Assembly (NCBI RefSeq): GCF_000246855.1
Contig: NC_016609.1
Coordinates: 1,984,001 to 2,048,000, forward strand
Length of the DNA stretch: 64,000 nt
Direction of reading: 5' to 3'
DNA from: Niastella koreensis GR20-10
GTDB lineage: Bacteria > Bacteroidota > Bacteroidia > Chitinophagales > Chitinophagaceae
Part shown: piece after piece, positions 1 to 9,244 of the stretch
How the letters are laid out: every line of letters starts with the position of its first letter
How positions within the stretch are numbered: position 1 is the stretch's first letter
Notes under the pieces: model-generated
What the model saw: only the letters and a program-made list of their open reading frames with translations
What the model was told of the DNA's origin: nothing
Database searches by the model: none
Program-made: the position numbers and the translations under genes

Positions 1-314
1 TCGGCTTCTTCCAGCACATGCTGGTTTTCTGGTTTGCTTAAAATATTTCTAACCTTGCGTAAGATGGAACGTTTGATGAGATAGGGGACCATCAGGAAAT
101 ATACAGTGGCAATTACGCCAAAAATTATAAGATCGATGAAGATCTGTTCTGTCCGCCGGCTGAAGATGTACAGGCTGGCTACGGCGCCATACAGGATAAA
201 AACCCGCAGATAGTACCATAGCCGATAATTCTTTTTATCGGGCGCGGCCCACGCCGTGTAATAATTATAATCGAAATATTCTTCTTCTGTAAGGTGGTAT
301 TTCAGGTTAAGCAT
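1..314 (-). CDS. YcxB-like membrane protein, N-terminal part (runs off window)
   Basis: The 5' part of a leftward gene; its 3' end lies outside the window. The start is the ATG read from 314, opening MLNLKYHLTEEEYFDYNYY. A basic stretch and two hydrophobic segments follow (about residues 38-50 and 58-75), then KRSILRKVRNILSK. This N-terminal layout, a short polar beta part and then a two-helix hairpin, is that of YcxB-like inner-membrane proteins, whose function is unknown. It lies downstream of topA on the same strand, separated by a heptad repeat array. The family call rests on the visible layout only. Confidence 0.6.
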   Translation of the reverse strand, partial: MLNLKYHLTEEEYFDYNYYTAWAAPDKKNYRLWYYLRVFILYGAVASLYIFSRRTEQIFIDLIIFGVIATVYFLMVPYLIKRSILRKVRNILSKPENQHVLEEA

Positions 315-322
315 GTTTAAAT

Positions 323-434
323 CAATTGGCAATAGACAACAGGCAACTGGCAATAGCTCCCGATTTGCGAAGTGTTCGCTTACAGGCAGGCTGTTACCGG
401 TTTGAGAATTTGCCAATTGTCAATTGTCCATTGT
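323..434. repeat. Heptad inverted array A
   Basis: Left arm 323-357 is five imperfect 7-nt units in register (words such as caattgg, caataga, caacagg). Right arm 411-434 holds units of the complementary word (tgccaat, tgtcaat, tgtccat). The right arm runs straight into the topA stop codon. The two arms could fold into a long imperfect hairpin in the 3' UTR of topA. One of 13 such loci in the window. Confidence 0.7.
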
Positions 435-3035
435 TTATTTCTTTTTAGGTGCTGCCTTCTTTTTTGTTGCGTCTTTTTTAGGCGCTGCTTTTTTACCAGG
501 TGCTTTTTTTGCAGCGGCTTTCTTGCTGGCAAATGCATTGGGGACCTGCGCTTCAATCATTTTCTTTACATCGTCCAATGGCACGCTCACCAGCTCTTCT
601 GCAGTATATTTAGTGTCGTCTGCTTTTCTGCCAACCTTCAGGATCTTCTTGCCAAATTTCAATACCGGACCCCAACGGGCATTTTCAATCGAAATCTTTT
701 CATCGGGCCAGTTCTGGATATACCGGTTCTCTTCTTTTTTGATCTTTCCTTCAATCAGCTTATCGATGTCGTCCTGCGTAAGGTTTTCAAAATCGTACCC
801 TTTTTTAGGTACGTTTATGTACATATTGTTCCATTTAATGAATGGACCAAAGCGGCCTGTACCTTTTGTAACCGGTTTATTATCGTAATGCGCAATGGGC
901 GCATCGGCTTTTTGTTTGTCGGCTATAAATTCCAGGGCTTTTTCCATATTCACATCATTCGGATCGATACCACGTGGCATGGAAATATTCTGTTCACCAA
1001 ACTTTATATAGGGGCCAAAGGGGCCCATGTTCACAACGATTTCCTGGCCTTCATGTTCACCCAGGGTTTTGGGCAGTTCGAATAATTTCAGCGCCTCTTC
1101 GAGTGTAATGGTCTCAATACTTTGTCCTCTGCGTAAACCGGCAAAGCGCGGTTTTTCTTCCTCATTGGCATCACCGATCTGCACCATAGGGCCAAAGCGG
1201 CCTATACGGGCGGTGATCTTTTTACCGCTTTGCGGGTCAATGCCCAGCTCACGTTCGCCTTTTGCCCGTTCAGCCGTTTCAATGGTATTGTCAACGTCTT
1301 TTTTGAAGGGCAGGTAAAAGTCATCGATCATGTTGTTCCACTTCAGCTTGCCGGCAGCCACTTCATCGAACTCATTTTCAATACGGGCAGTGAACCCGTA
1401 ATCCATGATGTCGTCGAAATATTGTTTCAGGAAATCGGTAACCACCAAACCCAGGTCGCTGGGGAACAATTTCGATTTTTCGGCGCCGGTATTTTCCTGT
1501 TCTGTAACCTTGCTTATTTTATCCTCCTTTAAAGTGAGGATGCGGAAATTGCGTTTTACCGCTTCTTTGTCGCGCTTTTCAATGTATTTGCGCTCCTGGA
1601 TGGTATTAATAGTGGGCGCATAGGTAGAAGGGCGGCCGATGCCGAGCTCTTCGAGCTTCTTTACCAGCGAGGCCTCCGTATAACGGGGGGAGGGCCGGCT
1701 AAAGCGCTCGATGGCTTTCATTTCGTTCAACGGTAATTGCTGGTTAACGGTCAGTGGGGGCAACATGCCTTCCTGTTGTTCGTCGTCTGTAATATCTTCT
1801 TCGTCACGGTCTTCGCGGTATACTTTTAAAAACCCGTCGAATTTCAGCACTTCACCACTTGCCGTCAATTCTTCTTTATTGGTAGAAATCTCAATTTTAG
1901 CAATGGTCTTTTCCAGTTCGGCATCTGCCATCTGGCTGGCCATGGTACGTTTCCAGATCAACTCGTACAGACGTTTGCAATCGGGGTCGTCTATTGTACT
2001 GTTTTCCATATAAGTAGGCCGGATGGCTTCGTGCGCTTCCTGTGCCGACTCGTTCTTGTTCTTGTATTTACGGGGCTGGTAATAATTATTACCATACTGG
2101 CCGGTAACCTGTTTGCGAATTTCGGCCATTGCAGTATCGCTCAGGTTCACGCTGTCGGTACGCATGTAGGTAATATTACCGCTTTCATATAACCGCTGCG
2201 CCAGCGTCATGGTTCTTTTAACACCATAACCCAGCTTACGGCTGGCTTCCTGTTGCAGGGTAGAAGTGGTAAAGGGGGCTGCCGGCGATTTTTTGCCGGG
2301 TTTTACCTGGATGTCGTTTACCTTATATTTAGCCCCGATACAGGTTTGCAGAAATTTTTCTGCATTCTCGGCCGTATCGTATTTTTTGCCTTCGGCAACA
2401 AAAGTTACGTTCTTGCCGGTAATATCGGGAGTAGTGAATAATGCTTCAATTTTAAAGGTGCTGGTGGCCTGGAAAGCGTTTATTTCGCGTTCACGCTCAG
2501 CTATAAGGCGTACCGCAACGCTTTGTACCCGGCCGGCGCTCAGGTTGCTGCCCCGGGCGCTGATCTTACGCCACAGTACCGGGCTTAGCTCAAAACCCAC
2601 AATACGGTCCAGCACGCGACGGGCCTGCTGGGCGTTCACCAGGTTCATATCCAACAAGCGTGGACTGGTTACTGCTTTTTGAATAGCAGGCTTTGTAATT
2701 TCATGAAAAACAATACGTTTGGTAGTCGATGGATCAAGGCCCAGGACCTCACACAAATGCCAGCTGATGGCTTCCCCTTCACGGTCCTCATCCGTTGCGA
2801 GCCAAACCTCGTCACTCTTGTTAGCGAGGCTTTTTAGTTCTTTAACTACTCTTTCTTTATCAGCGGGAACTTTATACCGAGGTTGGTATCCATTCTTTAT
2901 ATCGATACCCATTTCTTCCTTTTCGAGGTCGCGGATATGCCCAAAACAACTCTTTACCTCGAAATCCTTACCCAGGATCTTTTCGATGGTTTTGGCTTTC
3001 GCAGGAGACTCAACGATCAATAAATTCTTCGCCAT
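435..3035 (-). CDS. topA: DNA topoisomerase I (type IA)
   Basis: Relaxes negatively supercoiled DNA by transient single-strand cleavage. The TOPRIM domain is N-terminal: the VESPAKAKTIEK loop carries the catalytic Glu, and ATDEDREGEAISWH is the Mg-binding DxDxE motif. The active-site Tyr290 lies in GNITYMRTDS. The C-terminus has no Cys4 zinc ribbons. It carries about four topoisomerase C-terminal repeats with G-R-F/W-G-P cores (for example GRFGPMVQIG, GPFGPYIKFG, GRFGPFIKWN, ARWGPVLKFG), then a Lys/Ala/Pro-rich basic tail of about 30 residues that probably binds DNA non-specifically. At 866 residues it is normal for a bacteroidotal TopA. The start gives MAKNLLIVES, the standard N-terminus. 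The family is certain. Confidence 0.98.
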   Translation of the reverse strand: MAKNLLIVESPAKAKTIEKILGKDFEVKSCFGHIRDLEKEEMGIDIKNGYQPRYKVPADKERVVKELKSLANKSDEVWLATDEDREGEAISWHLCEVLGLDPSTTKRIVFHEITKPAIQKAVTSPRLLDMNLVNAQQARRVLDRIVGFELSPVLWRKISARGSNLSAGRVQSVAVRLIAEREREINAFQATSTFKIEALFTTPDITGKNVTFVAEGKKYDTAENAEKFLQTCIGAKYKVNDIQVKPGKKSPAAPFTTSTLQQEASRKLGYGVKRTMTLAQRLYESGNITYMRTDSVNLSDTAMAEIRKQVTGQYGNNYYQPRKYKNKNESAQEAHEAIRPTYMENSTIDDPDCKRLYELIWKRTMASQMADAELEKTIAKIEISTNKEELTASGEVLKFDGFLKVYREDRDEEDITDDEQQEGMLPPLTVNQQLPLNEMKAIERFSRPSPRYTEASLVKKLEELGIGRPSTYAPTINTIQERKYIEKRDKEAVKRNFRILTLKEDKISKVTEQENTGAEKSKLFPSDLGLVVTDFLKQYFDDIMDYGFTARIENEFDEVAAGKLKWNNMIDDFYLPFKKDVDNTIETAERAKGERELGIDPQSGKKITARIGRFGPMVQIGDANEEEKPRFAGLRRGQSIETITLEEALKLFELPKTLGEHEGQEIVVNMGPFGPYIKFGEQNISMPRGIDPNDVNMEKALEFIADKQKADAPIAHYDNKPVTKGTGRFGPFIKWNNMYINVPKKGYDFENLTQDDIDKLIEGKIKKEENRYIQNWPDEKISIENARWGPVLKFGKKILKVGRKADDTKYTAEELVSVPLDDVKKMIEAQVPNAFASKKAAAKKAPGKKAAPKKDATKKKAAPKKK

Positions 3036-3405
3036 AGGTTCTTTAAATGGTTTATATGCATTTTTTTACAATCTCTGCCCTTGATTGTAAAATGGTTGAA
3101 TAACCGGTTCAACCGAGGTTATAACAAGCTATCTCATTCAAATTCAATGTTCTTTTTGATTGAATTGTAGCTTTACTGGGGGCAGAAAATAATAGTTGCT
3201 GGCGTGCAAGTTTAATGTATAACAATGAAAACAACAAATTGATACTTAAACCGCGAAAGTGTAACGTGTCTAAATGTCGGGTTTGAGCTACCTTTATAAC
3301 AAGCTGAAGTACCTGTTAACTGGAATGCATTCCTAACCAAAAAATAGATGAAAACCAGTACAAACCAGCATAATGAAAAGATAATACCGTGATATTTATG
3401 ACAAA
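3036..3405. other. Intergenic region between topA and the pxp operon
   Basis: A divergent promoter region of 370 bp with no supportable gene. It contains a 7-bp inverted repeat, ggttgaa/ttcaacc, at 3094-3114 with a 7-nt loop and no T-run, so it is more likely an operator or chance than a terminator. A near match to the Bacteroidota -7 box (TACCTTTA, last base off) lies at about 3290. No small ORF here looks conserved. Confidence 0.4.
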
Positions 3406-4164
3406 ATGTACGGTTATGTGCTAAAAAAATTAACTTCAATCATTTCCAGTCAGCAATTGACCAATCAATTCAAAATATTTCCGCTAGGGGATTCGGCCGT
3501 TACTTTTGACATGGGCAACACCATCAGTGAAGCCCTGAACCAGAAGGCGTTGGCCATGCAACACTGGTTGCTTGCCCATCCTTTTGAAGGGTTAAAGGAT
3601 TGCCTGGTGGCATACAGTTCGCTCACTGTGCTGTATAACCCCGTTCTTATTAAGAAATATTATAATCCCGCCAACACCATATTTGCCTGGGTGGCCGATC
3701 AATTACAACAAGCATTTGATAAAACGGTTCAAACCAGGCAGCCTGCCCGGGAGTTGATTAAAATACCGGTTTGTTATGAAGCAGGGTATGGCCCCGACCT
3801 GGCAGCCCTGGCCACAGAAAAGCAGTTGACCGAACAGGATGTGGTGACCATTCACACGGGTACTATTTATAATGTATACATGATCGGGTTTTTGCCCGGT
3901 TTTTCCTATATGGGTGAGGTAAATGAAAGCATTGCAATACCAAGAAAACAAACTCCCACGCCTGTTATGGCCGGAAGTGTTGGAATTGCCGGTTCACAAA
4001 CCGGGATCTATCCGTTGAATAGTCCTGGTGGCTGGCAGATTGTAGGCCGTACACCCCTCAGATTGTTTGATCCCTTTGAACCCGAACCAGTGAAATTACA
4101 GGCTGGCGACCGGGTTCAATTTTATGCGATAACTAAACGAGAGTTCGAGGAATACAGTTTATAG
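3406..4164 (+). CDS. pxpB: 5-oxoprolinase subunit PxpB (KipI family)
   Basis: One of three subunits of the prokaryotic ATP-dependent 5-oxoprolinase, which opens pyroglutamate to glutamate in the cytoplasm; KipI is also a histidine-kinase inhibitor in Bacillus. Seen: FPLGDSAVTFDMG near the N-terminus, then GFLPGFSYMG, TPVMAGSVGIAG and GGWQIVGRTPL, all characteristic of the family. The ATG at 3406 gives about 20 residues before the conserved FKIFPLGD, longer than usual. A TTG or ATT start near 3455-3470 is possible, and no convincing Shine-Dalgarno decides it. First gene of pxpB-pxpC-pxpA-transporter. Confidence 0.93.
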   Translation: MYGYVLKKLTSIISSQQLTNQFKIFPLGDSAVTFDMGNTISEALNQKALAMQHWLLAHPFEGLKDCLVAYSSLTVLYNPVLIKKYYNPANTIFAWVADQLQQAFDKTVQTRQPARELIKIPVCYEAGYGPDLAALATEKQLTEQDVVTIHTGTIYNVYMIGFLPGFSYMGEVNESIAIPRKQTPTPVMAGSVGIAGSQTGIYPLNSPGGWQIVGRTPLRLFDPFEPEPVKLQAGDRVQFYAITKREFEEYSL

Positions 4165-4253
4165 TTCCGAGTTCCAAGTTCAGAGTTCACTTTAAACAGG
4201 AATTTGAACAAATAACTAAAACTTTGAACTGGGAACTCTGAACTCGGAACTAA
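4164..4253. repeat. Heptad inverted array B
   Basis: Left arm 4164-4191 is four 7-nt units (gttccga, gttccaa, gttcaga, gttcact). Right arm 4226-4253 is four units of the approximate complement (gaactgg, gaactct, gaactcg, gaactaa). It begins at the last base of the pxpB stop codon and fills the gap before pxpC, so it could form an intercistronic hairpin within the pxp mRNA. Confidence 0.75.
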
Positions 4254-4260
4254 GCAGCCC

Positions 4261-5253
4261 ATGTCTTTAACTATTATTAAACCCGGACTATTAGATACAT
4301 TACAGGACCAGGGCCGTTCCGGATACAGCCGGCTGGGCATAAACCGCGGCGGCGCCATGGACCGGTATGCGGCGCAGGTGGCCAATATGCTGGTAGGCAA
4401 TGAGACGAGGGAAGCCGTTATTGAAATTCATTTTCCCGGCGCGCAGTTCCTGTTTGAACAGAATACTTTAATAAGTATCACCGGCGGCAATTTTAATGCT
4501 ATGCTCAATGATGAGCCGGTACCCTTATGGCATCCTATTGTGGTGCGTAAGAATACCGTGCTGCATTTTCCCGGGCTGCAGAACGGTGGCCGGTGTTACC
4601 TGGCCGTGCATGGCGGGTTTTGTGTAAGCAAATGGCTGAACAGCTACAGCACGCATTTAAAAGCCGGCGCCGGTGGGTTTCATGGCCGAAAACTGGAAAA
4701 GGGTGATGAAATACCTTTTAAGGAAAGCAGTATATATTTTGCCGGACTGCTTAAACCCGGTAAAGAATATGAAGCCCTGAAATGGGGCGTGGATACCGGC
4801 AGCACCTACCGGCATCCCAACGAAATATCCTTCATAGAAGGCAACGAATGGGAGCAACTCACGCACCAGTCGCAACAGGCCATGCTGGAGGAAAACTTCA
4901 CCATTCATCCGTTCAGTGACCGCATGGGGTACCAGTTAAAAGGCGTAGACCTTAAGCGAGAACAAAATATTGAACTGGTATCTTCGGCCGTTAGTTTTGG
5001 CACCATGCAATTACTGCCCAATGGGCAACTGATAGTGCTGATGGCCGATCACCAGACAACGGGTGGTTATCCGCGCATAGGACATGTGATCTCGGCCCAT
5101 TTGCCCAAGCTGGCACAGCTACGGCCAAGCGACGTAATTCATTTTATTAAAACAGATGTTGCCAAAGCAGAGGAACTGCTGATAGCCCAGCAACAGGAAT
5201 TAAATATTTTGCAACGCGCCTGTACAGAGCGCCTGAACAGCATGGTATGTTAA
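4261..5253 (+). CDS. pxpC: 5-oxoprolinase subunit PxpC (KipA family)
   Basis: Biotin-dependent-carboxylase-like subunit of the PxpABC 5-oxoprolinase. Seen: KPGLLDTLQDQGRSGY at the N-terminus, GINRGGAMDRYAAQVAN, and LMADHQTTGGYPRIGHV near the C-terminus, the standard KipA signatures. Its 330 residues are normal for the family. ATG at 4261 follows heptad array B with no clear Shine-Dalgarno. The 3' end overlaps the pxpA start by 7 nt, so the two are probably translationally coupled. Confidence 0.95.
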   Translation: MSLTIIKPGLLDTLQDQGRSGYSRLGINRGGAMDRYAAQVANMLVGNETREAVIEIHFPGAQFLFEQNTLISITGGNFNAMLNDEPVPLWHPIVVRKNTVLHFPGLQNGGRCYLAVHGGFCVSKWLNSYSTHLKAGAGGFHGRKLEKGDEIPFKESSIYFAGLLKPGKEYEALKWGVDTGSTYRHPNEISFIEGNEWEQLTHQSQQAMLEENFTIHPFSDRMGYQLKGVDLKREQNIELVSSAVSFGTMQLLPNGQLIVLMADHQTTGGYPRIGHVISAHLPKLAQLRPSDVIHFIKTDVAKAEELLIAQQQELNILQRACTERLNSMVC

Positions 5254-6005
5254 GCATTGATATTAATTGCGACATGGGAGAGAGCACCCATCTGTGGCCA
5301 TACGACATTGAAAAGGATAAGTTGTTATTATCTTATGTAAGCAGTATAAACCTGGCCTGTGGGTATCATGCCGGTGATGCGCACACCATGTATGCACTGG
5401 CGGAAGCTGCTTTGGGAAGCGGCGTTGCTATTGGCGCTCACCCCGGTTTTCCCGACCGGGATAATTTTGGCAGAACCAATATGGACCTGTCGCCATCTGC
5501 CATTTATGAATTAATGATTTACCAGCTGGGGGCGCTCGATGCTTTTTTAAGGGTGCTGCACACCCGGCTGCATCATGTTAAACCACATGGGGCTTTATAC
5601 AATATGGCGGCAAAGGATGAAGTGATGGCGGAAATGATTTGTAAAGCCGTATATGATTATGATCCACACCTGGTGCTATATGGATTATCGGGCAGTAAAC
5701 TGATTAAGGCTGCCACTGCTACCGGACTTAAAACCCGGAGTGAAGTGTTTGCTGACCGCACTTACCAGGATGACGGGCATCTGACACCGCGCACGCATGC
5801 GCAGGCCCTATTGAGCAGTACGGAGCAATCGCTGCAACAGGTACTTCAAATGGTGCAAACGCAAAGTGTGACGAGTTTGAATGGGAAGACGGTTCCTATT
5901 GTAGCAGAGACGGTTTGTGTGCATAGTGATAGTTTGCATGCTTTGTCGTTTGTTAGGGAAGTGAGGGGGATGTTAGAGGCATCGGGAATTAAAGTAGCAG
6001 GTTAA
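5247..6005 (+). CDS. pxpA: 5-oxoprolinase subunit PxpA (LamB/YcsF family)
   Basis: Third 5-oxoprolinase subunit, a LamB/YcsF-type protein believed to act on the phosphorylated oxoproline intermediate. Seen: INCDMGES, NLACGYHAGDAHTM, GAHPGFPDRDNFGR, VKPHGALYN and EVFADRTYQDDGHLTPR, essentially the full motif set. Its 252 residues match the family. The start overlaps pxpC, which fixes the operon order B-C-A. The stop lies inside octad array C. Confidence 0.97.
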   Translation: MLSIDINCDMGESTHLWPYDIEKDKLLLSYVSSINLACGYHAGDAHTMYALAEAALGSGVAIGAHPGFPDRDNFGRTNMDLSPSAIYELMIYQLGALDAFLRVLHTRLHHVKPHGALYNMAAKDEVMAEMICKAVYDYDPHLVLYGLSGSKLIKAATATGLKTRSEVFADRTYQDDGHLTPRTHAQALLSSTEQSLQQVLQMVQTQSVTSLNGKTVPIVAETVCVHSDSLHALSFVREVRGMLEASGIKVAG

Positions 6006-6046
6006 TAGGTTGTTAGGTTATTAAGTTATTGAGTTCTTTAGTTAAA
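5999..6046. repeat. Octad array C (single arm)
   Basis: Six imperfect 8-nt units in register (aggttaat, aggttgtt, aggttatt, aagttatt, gagttctt, tagttaaa). It begins in the last sense codon of pxpA, includes its stop, and ends 7 nt before the next gene's GTG. No complementary arm is visible, so this may be a half-locus. Confidence 0.6.
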
Positions 6047-6053
6047 CTAACCA

Positions 6054-7247
6054 GTGAAAACATCTACACGTTCAGTTATACTAGGCGCCGCATTTCTAAT
6101 GGCCACTTCGGCTATTGGTCCGGGATTTATTACCCAAACAACAGTATTCACGCAACAGCTGCTGACCAGTTTTGGTTTTGTGATTTTGATCTCGATACTA
6201 CTGGATATTGCTGCGCAGCTGAACGTATGGCGCATTATTGCTGTAACTGAAATGCGAGCGCAGGACCTTGCCAATACTTTATTACCTGGTATGGGTTACC
6301 TGTTGGCTGTATTAATAGTTGCCGGTGGACTGGTGTTCAACATTGGCAATGTAGCAGGCGCCGGATTAGGAATGAATGTAGTGTATCCTTTCGATAGCGA
6401 TCTTAAGCACCCGGTTATTGGTGCGGGCATCAGTGCTGCAATTGCACTGTTTATCTTCTGGTTTAGAGAAGCCGGTGTTGCCATGGACTGGTTTGCCAGG
6501 ATCCTGGGTTTTGTAATGATCGGGCTCACCTTGTATGTTGCCTTCAGTTCACATCCACCGGTGGCAGAAGCGGTTTATCGGTCGTTTGTGCCTGTTACAA
6601 CCAATACTACTGCTATATTAACATTAGTTGGTGGAACGGTAGGCGGTTATATCAGCTTTGCCGGTGCACACCGCCTGCTGGATGCAGGCATAAAAGGAAA
6701 GGAACAATTACCACAGGTAACGCGCAGCAGTGTAAGCGCCATTCTGATCGCTTCTACCATGCGCATCCTGTTATTCCTGGCGGCGTTGGGTGTTGTTTCA
6801 AGTGGTGCTGTTTTAAACAAGGATAATCCAGCCGGGTCGGTATTTCAGATTGCAGCAGGGAATGTGGGCTATCGCATCTTCGGCATTGTATTATGGAGCG
6901 CTGCAATTACTTCAGTGGTTGGTTCTGCTTATACTTCTGTTTCTTTTCTACGCACCCTGCATCCGGTGTTTGAAAAATACCAACGGCTGATTACCTCGTT
7001 GTTCATTTTATTCTCCATGGGCATTTTTACCTTTCTGCAACAAGGTGCGGTGCAAATACTGGTAATAGCCGGTGCTTTAAATGGATTGATCCTGCCTCTT
7101 TCACTGGCGTTGCTTTTAACGGCTGTACTGAAAAAGAAACTCATTGGTGATTACAAACATCCGGTATGGTTGTCGGTAGCCGGGTGGATAGTTGTAGTGA
7201 TCATGGGAATTATGGGCGGAAAAGCCATTGCAGCCCTCCTTTTCTAG
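6054..7247 (+). CDS. NRAMP-fold transporter of the YcsG group, probably not a metal transporter
   Basis: Integral membrane protein of 397 residues with about 10-11 helices. It follows pxpA in the same direction, like ycsG next to ycsF in Bacillus. TM1 reads SAIGPGFITQ where metal-transporting NRAMPs have DPGN, so the metal-binding Asp and Asn are replaced by Gly and Phe. The TM6 MPH motif is also not recognisable (ISFAGAHRLLD). The fold is therefore NRAMP-like, but manganese or iron transport is unlikely. Uptake of 5-oxoproline or a related compound would fit the operon (inference). The start is GTG at 6054, giving VKTSTRSVIL; other in-frame starts lie inside TM1. Automatic annotation would call it a divalent metal transporter. 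Confidence 0.85.
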   Translation: MKTSTRSVILGAAFLMATSAIGPGFITQTTVFTQQLLTSFGFVILISILLDIAAQLNVWRIIAVTEMRAQDLANTLLPGMGYLLAVLIVAGGLVFNIGNVAGAGLGMNVVYPFDSDLKHPVIGAGISAAIALFIFWFREAGVAMDWFARILGFVMIGLTLYVAFSSHPPVAEAVYRSFVPVTTNTTAILTLVGGTVGGYISFAGAHRLLDAGIKGKEQLPQVTRSSVSAILIASTMRILLFLAALGVVSSGAVLNKDNPAGSVFQIAAGNVGYRIFGIVLWSAAITSVVGSAYTSVSFLRTLHPVFEKYQRLITSLFILFSMGIFTFLQQGAVQILVIAGALNGLILPLSLALLLTAVLKKKLIGDYKHPVWLSVAGWIVVVIMGIMGGKAIAALLF

Positions 7248-7316
7248 TAGATTTTCGATGTTTGTGCAGAAATTACCAATGAGTAAATTAATATGTGTTA
7301 ATAATTTTAACAGGAA

Positions 7317-7341
7317 CGCCATCAAGTTTTGTTAATGGCGC
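7317..7341 (+). terminator. Weak hairpin after the pxp operon
   Basis: A stem cgccat/atggcg with an 11-nt loop lies about 70 nt past the transporter stop. The following T content is interrupted, so it is a weak candidate terminator. Confidence 0.25.
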
Positions 7342-7488
7342 GCTATTTGGTTTGTTTTTACTGTCCGTTTAACACACATACCGATTTTTTTATCGTTATT
7401 TGTAATATTCCAACCCACTCAACCCACCTATAAGGTATTAAGTTTTTTTACACAACAATTATTATCCATTAATTAAACCGTTACGGTT

Positions 7489-8754
7489 ATGGCTGACAAT
7501 CAGCAAGCGCCTGATAATGGCTTGTATACCTATGACTCTTTTACCGGCCGAGGCCCCGGCAAAAAGGCCGACACTAATTTTTTATGGTGGTGTTCCGGGG
7601 CTCACCAGGAACTATTAAAACAATTTCCCTCCGAACACAGCAAGTACTGGGGATTAGGCGGTGTAATTCTCGCCACTTTTGTGCTTGCTGCACTAAGCTC
7701 CGGCTACGCTATTTACAGCGTGTTTGGCAACTGGCTTTGGACTATCTGTTTTGCGATCATCTGGGGGCTTATCATCTTTAATTTCGACCGCTTTTTGGTT
7801 TCCACCATGCGTAAGTATGGGGTAAGCACGCGCAAACAGCTGGCAATGGCATTACCACGGATGGCGCTGGCCATCCTGATCGGTTTTACCATTGCGCGTC
7901 CGTTGGAACTGAAGATCTTTGAAAAGGAGATCAATACAAAGGTTATTGAGAACACCCACAAGAAAATTCAGTTGAACGACAGTTTACTGCAGGCCGAGAA
8001 TACTGCACTGATGCAAACTACCGAAGCAGAACGCAACAGATTGTTTGAGCGGAAGAAAGCGGTTGAAGATGAATTGAGCCGCATGCAGCAATCGTATGTG
8101 CGGGAAGCAGATGGTACCGGCGGGTCAGGGATCCGCGGGGTAGAAAAGATAGCCAAACTGAAAAAGGATGCTTACAATGCCTCTGTGCTGCAATCGGCGC
8201 CCGAGTTGTTGTCGCTTGCCAATAGCATTCATGTGCAGGACAGCATTCTGGCCAACGCCAAAAGCAACATGGAAGCCAAACGCGCCAAATACGAATTAAG
8301 TGCGCTGGAAAATGTTGGTTTCCTGGAACGCAACAAAGCGCTGACCGATCTTTCTGCCGAAGAAAACAGTGTTTACTGGACCAGCTTTCTTTTGTCTCTC
8401 CTTATCATCCTGATTGAAGTAGGGCCCATCATTTCAAAACTGATTATGCCGGTTGGTCCGTATGACATAGCCCTGGCAAAAGAAGAACTGACCAGCATGG
8501 CCGCTTCGGAAAATGAAATGCGCGCGAATAAGGAAATGGTGATCGATAAAAAGAACAACCTGTACAAAGCGCAAAAGGAGTTTTCGGAACAGCTGGTTGA
8601 AAAGATGACGACTTTACAGCAAAAACACATTGACCAGGAGCTGGACAAATGGGAGCGGGGCGAGTGGAACCCGCGCGATCATCGTGCATCCATGGACGAA
8701 GTAATGCGCAAAATAAAGGAGCGTTACCAGTTCAACGGGGAAGACTTATTGTAA
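7489..8754 (+). CDS. DUF4407 membrane protein
   Basis: A 421-residue protein with three hydrophobic helices near the N-terminus (about 54-75, 79-98, 120-138), then a long charged, Glu/Lys/Gln-rich coiled-coil segment (about 145-295), a fourth helix (about 300-320) and a coiled-coil C-terminus. This is the layout of DUF4407, common in Bacteroidota and of unknown function. The conserved-looking IIFNFDRFLVSTMRK follows TM2. ATG at 7489 (MADNQQAPDN) is preceded by 240 bp of noncoding DNA, so it has its own promoter. Its 3' end overlaps the convergent next gene by 9 nt. Confidence 0.85.
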   Translation: MADNQQAPDNGLYTYDSFTGRGPGKKADTNFLWWCSGAHQELLKQFPSEHSKYWGLGGVILATFVLAALSSGYAIYSVFGNWLWTICFAIIWGLIIFNFDRFLVSTMRKYGVSTRKQLAMALPRMALAILIGFTIARPLELKIFEKEINTKVIENTHKKIQLNDSLLQAENTALMQTTEAERNRLFERKKAVEDELSRMQQSYVREADGTGGSGIRGVEKIAKLKKDAYNASVLQSAPELLSLANSIHVQDSILANAKSNMEAKRAKYELSALENVGFLERNKALTDLSAEENSVYWTSFLLSLLIILIEVGPIISKLIMPVGPYDIALAKEELTSMAASENEMRANKEMVIDKKNNLYKAQKEFSEQLVEKMTTLQQKHIDQELDKWERGEWNPRDHRASMDEVMRKIKERYQFNGEDLL

Positions 8755-9237
8755 GAAATAATAAGCGCCACCCAGGCCAATAAATAACAGCAGGGTTAGG
8801 AAAGCAATGCCTTTACTAACCCTGTATTTTTGCCGGGCTGAGGGTAACAGTAAAAAGATAATGGCCAGCCCTACCAGGAAAATGCCCACGCAAAAGCCGG
8901 TCAATGAGTTGTCGAATTTCTTAAGCTTTAATGCCATTGGAACCGCAATAGTACTTATTACCAGGGTAATGAATAATAAAATAGGCAGGCCCAGCATCCA
9001 GCCCAATCGTTTGCCTTTTAACAGGCACCAGCCGGCAATAATACCCGCAAGAATTAATGAGTAAGCTTTTACGTCTGATAACAATTCATTCTTATTAATG
9101 ATCAGTGCGCCATTTTGCATGGCATAGGGATGTGAGGTGTTCGACATCAATGAAGCCAGCTGCATAATCAGGTAAATAATACCGATCAATAACACCAGGA
9201 TGCCGGCGTATTTCTCTCTCCATGAAAGTTTTTCCAT
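8746..9237 (-). CDS. Hypothetical four-helix membrane protein
   Basis: A 163-residue protein starting MEKLSWREKYAGILVLL, with four predicted helices (about 13-30, 57-75, 82-100, 113-132, with a possible fifth at the C-terminus). No catalytic motif or recognised family. It lies 7 nt downstream of the SGNH hydrolase gene on the same strand, so the two are probably co-transcribed. Its 3' end overlaps the DUF4407 gene tail to tail. Confidence 0.7.
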   Translation of the reverse strand: MEKLSWREKYAGILVLLIGIIYLIMQLASLMSNTSHPYAMQNGALIINKNELLSDVKAYSLILAGIIAGWCLLKGKRLGWMLGLPILLFITLVISTIAVPMALKLKKFDNSLTGFCVGIFLVGLAIIFLLLPSARQKYRVSKGIAFLTLLLFIGLGGAYYFLQ

Positions 9238-9244
9238 AGGTAGT

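Noticed and set aside
424-1317. Long open frames antisense to topA
   Set aside because: They are shadows caused by codon bias of topA; the composition (Phe/Cys/Ser-rich) is not protein-like.
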